Of a stretch of 64,000 bases of DNA, positions 57,857 through 64,000 are shown in pieces. Numbering within the stretch: position 1 is the stretch's first letter; each line of letters opens with the position of its first letter. The stretch is taken from assembly GCA_036426205.1 (NCBI GenBank), contig CM071573.1, positions 45,475,664 through 45,539,663 on the forward strand, written 5' to 3'. The translations under genes were made by a program, and so were the position numbers. Source of the stretch: Ascaphus truei (taxonomy: Eukaryota > Chordata > Amphibia > Anura > Ascaphidae). The notes below the pieces were generated by a model. That model did not search any database, was not told the DNA's origin, and worked only from the letters and a program-made list of their open reading frames with translations.

Positions 57857-58152
57857 ATGAAACTGGGGGTACCACGCAGAGATTCCTGAACCAGGAGCAC
57901 CGGTATTTGTATCAACCTTTGAATTTATTTTTTGGTGTGCAGCATTAGGCCTGGGACATAGTAAATGCTTAGGTGCTGCTGCTCGCTCTCGCTTGCTGCC
58001 GCTCGCTCTACCAGGAGCTTTTTGCTGTCCTGACAGAGGAGACAGCAAGCGCGCTTGGGAGGCGGGTATCACTGTGTGTGTGTCACTTGGTAGCTGTCAG
58101 TGTGTGTGTGTCACTTTGAAGTGGTCTGTGTGTTTGTGTGTCACTGGGGAAC

Positions 58153-58184
<32 letters not shown>

Positions 58185-58262
58185 ATTATATAATATTTTA
58201 AAAATTAAAAAAAGACATGTGAGAATAAATTATTTATTAACATTGTGCAACTTTGATAAATA

Positions 58263-58464
58263 TATTCACACACGCACACGCACACGCACACATGCATACA
58301 CATACACATGCATATACACACATACACACACAAAGGCACACATGAATACACATACACACACACACACATACACAGACACACAATGCACACACACATACAC
58401 ACACGCACATGCACACACACATGCATACACATACACACACACACACATATACATACACACACAC
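58263..58464 (+). repeat. (CA)n with GCA/TACA variants
   Basis: About 200 bp of ACAC with regular CATACA and GCACAC variants, directly before the 23-bp minisatellite. Spurious open frames on both strands. Confidence 0.95.
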
Positions 58465-58473
58465 GAGACATGG

Positions 58474-58730
58474 ATCGGGGCAGAAGGGAGACATGGATCG
58501 GGGCAGGAGGGGGACAGGGATCGGGGCAGAAGGGAGACAGTGATCGGGGCAGAAGGGAGACAGGGATCGGGGCAGAAGGGGGACAACGATCGGGGCAGAA
58601 GGGAGGCAGCGATCTGGGCAGAAGGGGGACAGGGATCGGGGCAGAAGGGAGACAGAGATCGGGGCAGAAGGGAGACAGGGATCGGGGCAGAAGGGAGACA
58701 GGGATCGGGGCAGAAGGGGGACAGACTGTC
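58474..58730 (+). repeat. 23-bp minisatellite, 11 units in strict register
   Basis: Units begin (ATCGGGG or close) at 58474, 58497, 58520, 58543, 58566, 58589, 58612, 58635, 58658, 58681 and 58704. The consensus is GGGGCAGAAGGGAGACAGGG plus ATC. Variation is mostly A/G in the GGGAGAC/GGGGGAC part. The period is not a multiple of three, but no frame has a stop, giving a long artefactual open frame. Confidence 0.95.
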
Positions 58731-59852
58731 AGGGGGCGGGCGCGTCACTGGCCGGGGGCGGGCCAGTGACGTCACGGAGCTGGTTCGCCCTCATTGGGCG
58801 AACCGCTCACGTGACCGGCCTGTCGCACCGGCAAGCGGGGAATTTTAAATTCCCCTAAGACCTGCGCTTCCGCAAGCACGCGGAAGCGCAGGTGAGCCCC
58901 TACTAAAGCCGCTCTAATTGCAGCTGTAGGGGCTCAGTGCTGAGCGGGAGCGCGCGTCAGCACGCTTCCGCCAGCAAGCAGTAAACATGGCCGAGGCCTT
59001 ATGCTCCAAAACTGTAGACTGTAAACCACACTCCTCACCCCCCCATCCCATCCCATCCCCCCCAGAAATAAAAATGTTAAAAATGATTTCTACTTTATTC
59101 AAAAATCATGGTAAAACATCGGTCCTATTCACTGCCAGAGGGGACAGACACTGTGTTCACGCTTTAAGAGTGGGCTTGATTTGCTGTGTATTCAGTGTAA
59201 TTATTGAATGGGGAGAGGATTTCAGTGCTGCAACCAATTTTATATTATCTGTATATCAATAGGAAGCCCTCAGTGCATAGAGCTGAAATAATATAACTAG
59301 GACAAGTGAAATGGACTTAATAAATGCAGGAAAACTCGCTCTCTGCACAGGAAAAGGCACGGTCAGATAACATACTGTAATGTGTGAAGATGGGACTTTC
59401 CTAAGGTTTTTAGCATCTTGCTGCTATCTAACGCAAGGGCTCCATGTTCTGGGTGGGAGTAACGCCTCCTTTATGTAAGGCATACTTTACGGCACGTTTA
59501 TTGGTAGCTAACGGTATATTACAGTATGTTGGGCCTATGATGATGAGCGATTTTGTAGTAAAAATTATCTTTTTTTTTCTGCATTTTTCAATACTCAAAA
59601 ATACAAAAATTGGCAATATTTCACAAATTTACAAAAGAAAATGGCACCATATTCACAAACTGTTCAATTTTTTCCAGCTAATAAATATATCACTTGTGAG
59701 CACATTCACGTCTGCAAACCTGCCTTTCCCCATTATCTCTTAGCATACAGTTTTTCCACGGCAGCCAGGGATTCTGGGTAATGACATGCAAATGAGCACA
59801 CAGTGTCACCTTTTACTTCATGTCTCTTTTAAAATAGAATTCTAGAAGCTTA

Positions 59853-60371
59853 GGCCGAGGCCCCGCTGCACACGCCCACACGGTCGCCCTGCTTCCCGGT
59901 AACGCATGCAAGTCACTGCACCGTGATCTGCGGTCTGCAGCTGACTTTTTCAGCGTGGGTGGGCGTGGCCAAGATGGGTCGAGGGGCGCGGCAATGACAG
60001 GGGGTAATGTCCCTCTCAGGCTGTGTGGTCCCGCGGATGTCACAGCCATCCTCCCTCCCCCCCACCATCTCGGGGAGAGACAGTGAGCCCCTGTCACCCC
60101 CTCAGCAAACACGGGGAGAGGGTAGCCACCTCCTTCCCTCCCATAGCCGCCTCCCTCCCTCCCCGTAGCCGCCTCCCTCCCCTCCTCATTGGCTGACTGC
60201 TGCACCACGTGACGCATCAGCGCGTCTGATCACCATAAGCTTGCAGCATCGGCCGGCTGACGCGTCACAGCAGGCAGTCAGCCATGTCGGAAGGAGCCAG
60301 CGGGGACCTCCAGACTGGAGGAAAGGAGCTGGTGGCCTGCGGCTGCGCGTGCCGCTGACCGCAGCGGGTCC
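59853..60371. mobile_element. GC-rich Harbinger-like MITE (el-2)
   Basis: 519 bp between TTA at 59850-59852 and 60372-60374. Inward ends GGCCGAGGCCCCGCTGC and GGACCCGCTGCGGTCAGCGG. The second is close to the left end of the element at 3691-4191. Very CpG-rich. No coding capacity. Confidence 0.6.
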
Positions 60372-60599
60372 TTAGCTTTACGCCTGCGTATTACACATCA
60401 GTAACCTACTCACAGACAGCTGTAGTGACTTTTTGGGTCTCAGTGGGGCTCGTTATACTGGCTTTGTAATGTGAAGTTGGAATAGGTTTCATCCACACAT
60501 TATATGGTGGGTAAATGGTGGGTATATATAGGTAAAAAGTGACAAAAACCCTCCATCATACAGTGTACAGCAAATAAAAAATCATTCTGAAATTCGAAA

Positions 60600-60770
60600 A
60601 AAACAACCACAAATCACATTTTGCCAAATTTGCCCATCTCTACCTAGCGGTAACAGCCCTGTCTCTGATGTGGGGGAATGGGGTTCAAACTCCACCGTAT
60701 GTGATCTTAGGCAGTTCATTTTTTGTCTTTGCTGAAATCTTTATAGAATTATTGAGCTAGACGATACCGG
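60600..60770 (+). repeat. Mariner-like end and SINE fragment
   Basis: 60602-60645 read inversely gives GTAGAGATGGGCAAATTTGG, a mariner-like end. Directly after, ACCTAGCGGTAACAGC and GGGGTTCAAACTCC are A-box-like and B-box-like, as in a tRNA-headed SINE, followed by GATCTTAGGCAGTTCA. Confidence 0.5.
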
Positions 60771-60899
60771 AAAACATGTAATGCCGGAAGATGAACATTT
60801 GGAGGAGCTCCAGGCTGTTCAAGTTGAAACTTTTGGTTGAAGTTTTGCATAACAACATTATTGTGACAAAAGACACCCGAACACACCTGTGTGTTACAG

Positions 60900-61220
60900 C
60901 AGCGGTGTGCAAACTGGGGGGCGCAAGATTTGCTAACGGGGGGGGCGGCGGTTACAGAGGCCTCGCGCCCTTCCCCAAGGATTTTAAATTAAATGCCGGG
61001 GGAGGCGTGAGGCCTCTCTAATGTCCCTTTCCTGCTGCAAGCCGGGTCTTCGGCAACGCGTCGCCATGGCAACGCGGTGTCAAAATCCGCTTTGAGGTCA
61101 TGTGACGTGACGCATCACAATGACAACGCTCGTCATTTGACGCTGGGTTCTAAGCCGGGGGGCGCGAACACTGGGGCTCCCAGGCAGGGGGGCGCACTAC
61201 AAAAACTTTGCTCACACCTT
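60900..61220 (+). mobile_element. hAT MITE with perfect 8-bp duplication
   Basis: 321 bp between TGTTACAG at 60892-60899 and 61221-61228. Inward ends CAGCGGTGTGCAAACTGGGG and AAGGTGTGAGCAAAGT. Same family as 29818-30143 but in the other orientation; CCATGGCAACGCGGTG and TCATTTGACGC words are shared. Runs of G after the left end. The perfect duplication suggests a relatively recent insertion. Confidence 0.85.
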
Positions 61221-61228
61221 TGTTACAG

Positions 61229-62340
61229 GACAGTCCTAAAAATGCAGATGCAGGTAAGTCCCTTATGGGCCACAGATCCTTCCTCCCTGGTTCTAGGCTT
61301 CTGCTCTGAATTATATTGAAATACAGGCCCCTCTGGCAGTGAAAGGCTTCACACATTTCTTACAGTAGCTTGGAGGACTTTGTTTTGCTTTTAGCGTGAA
61401 TGAATGATGAAGCTAATTTTCTCCACAAGGACTAAACCCCTCCCCCCAGTATTTATCAGAACCATTCATTGATGCCATCTGACTGTGTTATGGTCTCTGA
61501 GCTCCCCTCATCATTAAGTTCCTTAATAATAACTGGCATAATGTCTGTCTCCTGCTGTTCTACCAGATAAATATATGATCACAGCTCATCTTTCAAGTTA
61601 TTTTTCCAATAGCTAATATTAAAAAGCAGATCCTTCTCCGTTACTGCTGCAAAAACGTATAAAATGGCACTTGCTTTTATGAGTATCAATTTACGAAGGT
61701 ACAGTATTTGTCCATTTCTCCCAGAAATGACATGGTAATTTCCCTCAGTATTAGTAACGTCTATAATGGATATTGTACGTATTTGTTCCTTGATGCAGCG
61801 CAAGGCTGACATTTTGCATCCATTTGTGCAGGCAGCTAATTGTGTCTCTCACATTTGACACTCATTTCTTAAGCTCCGAAATCACGCCAATGTAAATCTG
61901 CCAATTTTCTCCATCAGAAAGAAGTCCATTAAAGCATCTTCCTACATTGATGCTCAGAAAAGCATAATGAAATTGACTTTTTCAGTGTAACTTTAAATAC
62001 AAAATAGCTTCTGTAATTGCTATGCTTGATACATACACTGTATTCCTCAATCACCAACTCCGGGCCCAGGGATTTTGAAGTGGAATTGTAATGCAGACCA
62101 TATGCTGATGTATCCTGGTACTTTACTTTCAGTTTGCTTTGCAAGGAATGCAAAGAGGGATTACTTTGTGCAGTGGAAGGTTTGAGAGGAGACACTTGAC
62201 ACACACATGGGTAAACGGAATGTATTAATTTTTGGGGTGGTTTTTGTTCCTTTTCCTCACTTTTTTGTGCATCAATAAAACTGACAAGTCTGTGTACTCC
62301 GACTGCCAAACTTTCATCCGATCTCGAAAACTTGGTATTT
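61229..62340. other. Gene-free, unique-looking AT-rich block
   Basis: No repeat ends or tandem structure. 61480-61900 has even composition with TAATAA, CATTAAG and CTAATATT words and could be a conserved non-coding element. An open frame of 126 codons on the minus strand (61929-62309) has no recognisable domain and is not called. Confidence 0.35.
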
Positions 62341-62344
62341 CTTT

Positions 62345-62600
62345 CTCTTACACTTATTTTTATTTATTTATTTATAAAATATTTTACCAGGAAGTAATAC
62401 ATTGAGAGTTACCTCTCGTTTTCAAGTATGTCCTGGGCACAGAGTAAAACAAATAATACATGGTTACAAGTACAGTTACATAAATGAACAGGGTGTACAT
62501 TATATACAAGACATTGCGTGCACACTTAATACAGATGCTAAAAGATGTTTCCAGATGTGAGTGCAGTAACCCAGGTAACTATAACATTATGCACATAATG
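62345..62600. repeat. Amphibian-type interspersed repeat (ATTTTACCAGGAAGTAATAC)
   Basis: Starts with (TTTA)n, then AAAATATTTTACCAGGAAGT, CATTGAGAGTTACCTCTCG and AAGTATGTCCTGGGCACAGA, then a softer ACAAGTACAGTTACATAAA tail. I recall this block as very frequent in frog genomes; its class is not clear to me. Confidence 0.6.
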
Positions 62601-62739
62601 CTACTGTACGTACTAGAATTAGGAATGTGGGAATCCTACTAAGTATAACTTTATACTGTATCACAGTATATTCATTTTAGTAGTGATAATGAAGGGTTAC
62701 TTCAATCTCGGACCTCTTTCTCAAATGCATATCCCACCA

Positions 62740-63360
62740 TCAATGAAGAGCTTACATTATTGCATCTGTGAATCTCAATTTAAAGTGGATTCATTAGTGG
62801 CCCATCATAATATAATTGCCATTGAAATGCTAATATGAACTGAAAATCATTAATAACATATTGTATTAAGAGTGTCATTCTAAACTTCATTAACAGAAGC
62901 CATCAGTTACAGCATTTGCTTTTAAAGCTACACAAAGGTATAATTAGAATATACAATTCTCAGCCAGCAGAATGAAATCGACTTCATCTTTTTGACTTGT
63001 GTACAGTATATCATTAGAAAGGGAAAATGCACTGTTTGCCCCCACAGAGGCACAATGCCTCCCTAAGTATTAAGGTAAAAGTGGGGCCTTTGGGAAGCAA
63101 AAAGATTGCTTCAAATCTGTGTTAAAGAAGAAATCTCATGGATACCAATTTCATTTGTTTCCTTGCCTCAAATTGACATCACGTTTGCTTTTACATACAA
63201 TATACTCCCATGTGTTGCAAAATCTCCGGCACTGACACAACTAAGGAGGCCTGCAATTCAATACTCACACCCACACCCACCGCTATTGTTCTTCAATGCT
63301 CTGCACTTCTCATAGCACTGCATGCTTCTTCACACACAGCCACATCTGTAAGAAGCTGGC
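62740..63360. other. Unique-looking AT-rich block
   Basis: No tandem or inverted structure; many ATTA/TAAT words (CATTAATAACATATTG, CTTCATTAACAGAAG). It resembles developmental enhancer-type sequence in composition. No gene was recognised. Confidence 0.35.
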
Positions 63361-64000
63361 ACTTTTAATCAGGGCGCATGACAAGGAGGCTGCGGGGTGG
63401 CTCCCCTCTTTACCCCCGCCCTGGACCCACGTGGAATGTACGAATAAAGACAGAGACCGGATCTGGAGGTATAAAAGGCTGCGGCTATGTATTTATAACA
63501 AATAACTAATGGGGTAAATGCCACTCCCTGCCAGAGTGCTCCAGACAGAGTATGCCCAGTCGCGCAAGCTGTGGAACCCTGGCGGAAGAAGAGAACCTGC
63601 CTGCTGCTGCTCCACTGAGAACATCTTTTCGACTACCAGGCAAGTGCTGCAGCCGCTCTGATAAACCACCCCCCCCCCCCCCCCCTTCCTGCGCTGTTAC
63701 AGAAAAATACTTAAACAATTTCACAGTTGCACTTTTGGACATTGTATTGCACGGGTCTCCCTGGGTTCCCCCCCTTTGCTTAACTCGTGTCTCACCTCTT
63801 CCAAAGCACAGACAGTCCTTTTCTCTTTCGTGGTTTTATTGAGGGAAAACACAGGGAGATAGTTGCTTGTAGATGGAGTGTGGGAAGGGGCTTCTCTGCT
63901 GTCTGCTGTGCAGTGTATCAATAATGAGACAGTGTAAAACAAAGGCCTTGCTGGGGTGATAGCAGGAGTTACTCCACTCAGAGTCCAGGGTCAAAAGGAA
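63360..64000. other. GC-richer segment at window end, LTR-like
   Basis: Has a TATA-like GGTATAAAAGGC at about 63470, an AATAAA (CGAATAAAGAC) near 63442, a C run of 17 or more near 63670, and a reverse hexamer TTTATT near 63835. It could be part of an LTR element running out of the window; the ends are not visible. Confidence 0.3.

Larger units (their letters stand above)
57948..58998. mobile_element. Harbinger-like MITE with expanded tandem core (el-3)
   Basis: 1051 bp between TTA at 57945-57947 and 58999-59001. Inward ends GGCCTGGGACATAGTAAATG and GGCCTCGGCCATGTTTACTG, which match at most positions. The core holds (GT)n, (CA)n and an 11-unit 23-bp minisatellite. The right part (58730-58980) is CpG-rich with inverted words (GCGCTTCCGC and inverse). 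No transposase. Confidence 0.65.

Noticed and set aside
58474..58730. Regular 23-bp repeats that could look like a CRISPR array
   Set aside because: Units are head-to-tail with no spacers, in a vertebrate genome, inside a transposon.
58138..58848. A 236-codon open frame with an Arg/Gly/Asp-rich repeat
   Set aside because: The repeat is the translation of a 23-bp tandem DNA unit that lacks stops in any frame, plus a (CA)n tract. No start context, splice signals or homology.
61929..62309. A 126-codon open frame on the minus strand
   Set aside because: No domain, signal or splice structure; the length is not exceptional for 64 kb of AT-rich DNA.

Overview
The window is vertebrate nuclear DNA, most likely from an amphibian (probably a frog). 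Short exons with standard splice sites lie in long, AT-rich introns packed with DNA transposons. Several repeat families match ones I associate with amphibian genomes: hairpin elements built on GTGGCCAACTCCAGTCC, elements ending TACAGGCATACCCC, TTAA-flanked elements with AGC-GCAGT-CAAGC ends, and hAT-type elements ending CAGCGGTG-GCAAACT. There is no bacterial or plasmid character. The species cannot be fixed from the sequence.

The only host gene I can support is the 3' part of a SorCS-type sorting receptor on the + strand. Nine exons (6891-7077, 10644-10777, 13294-13417, 21767-21879, 24585-24716, 38429-38528, 41025-41130, 41220-41377, 45930-45994) join in one frame. They encode 372 C-terminal residues and a stop codon. 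In order these give a PKD domain with its DFGDG motif, a second PKD-like domain, the membrane-proximal region, one transmembrane helix, and a 77-residue tail with a YAQM sorting motif and a PTYVNV end. The tail identifies it as SORCS3 rather than SORCS1 or SORCS2. The signal peptide, propeptide and VPS10 propeller lie upstream of the window.

Layout. 1-6890 is intron with a mariner-like element carrying a nested TTAA element, a GC-rich Harbinger-like element, and LTR-like sequence. 7-13 kb holds the PKD exons, microsatellites and hairpin elements. 13-24.7 kb holds a composite element with perfect 15-bp ends, a TTAA element, a solo-LTR-like repeat and a 730-bp tandem array just upstream of an exon. 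24.7-38.4 kb is the largest intron (13.7 kb). It carries an element with a TATTA duplication, a long inverted repeat broken by a hAT element, another hAT element, and the decayed Myb-like gene of a Harbinger transposon. 38.4-46 kb holds the last four exons, including an 89-nt intron. 46-64 kb is 3' UTR and gene-free flank with many more repeats and several unique AT-rich blocks that could be conserved regulatory DNA.

I did not find a convincing new biological system. The observations most worth following are the 89-nt intron, whose retention would delete the receptor tail; a 23-bp minisatellite shared in opposite orientation by two transposons 42 kb apart; a 14-kb intron with a dead transposon gene; and a large inverted repeat whose two arms are open in the same frame.
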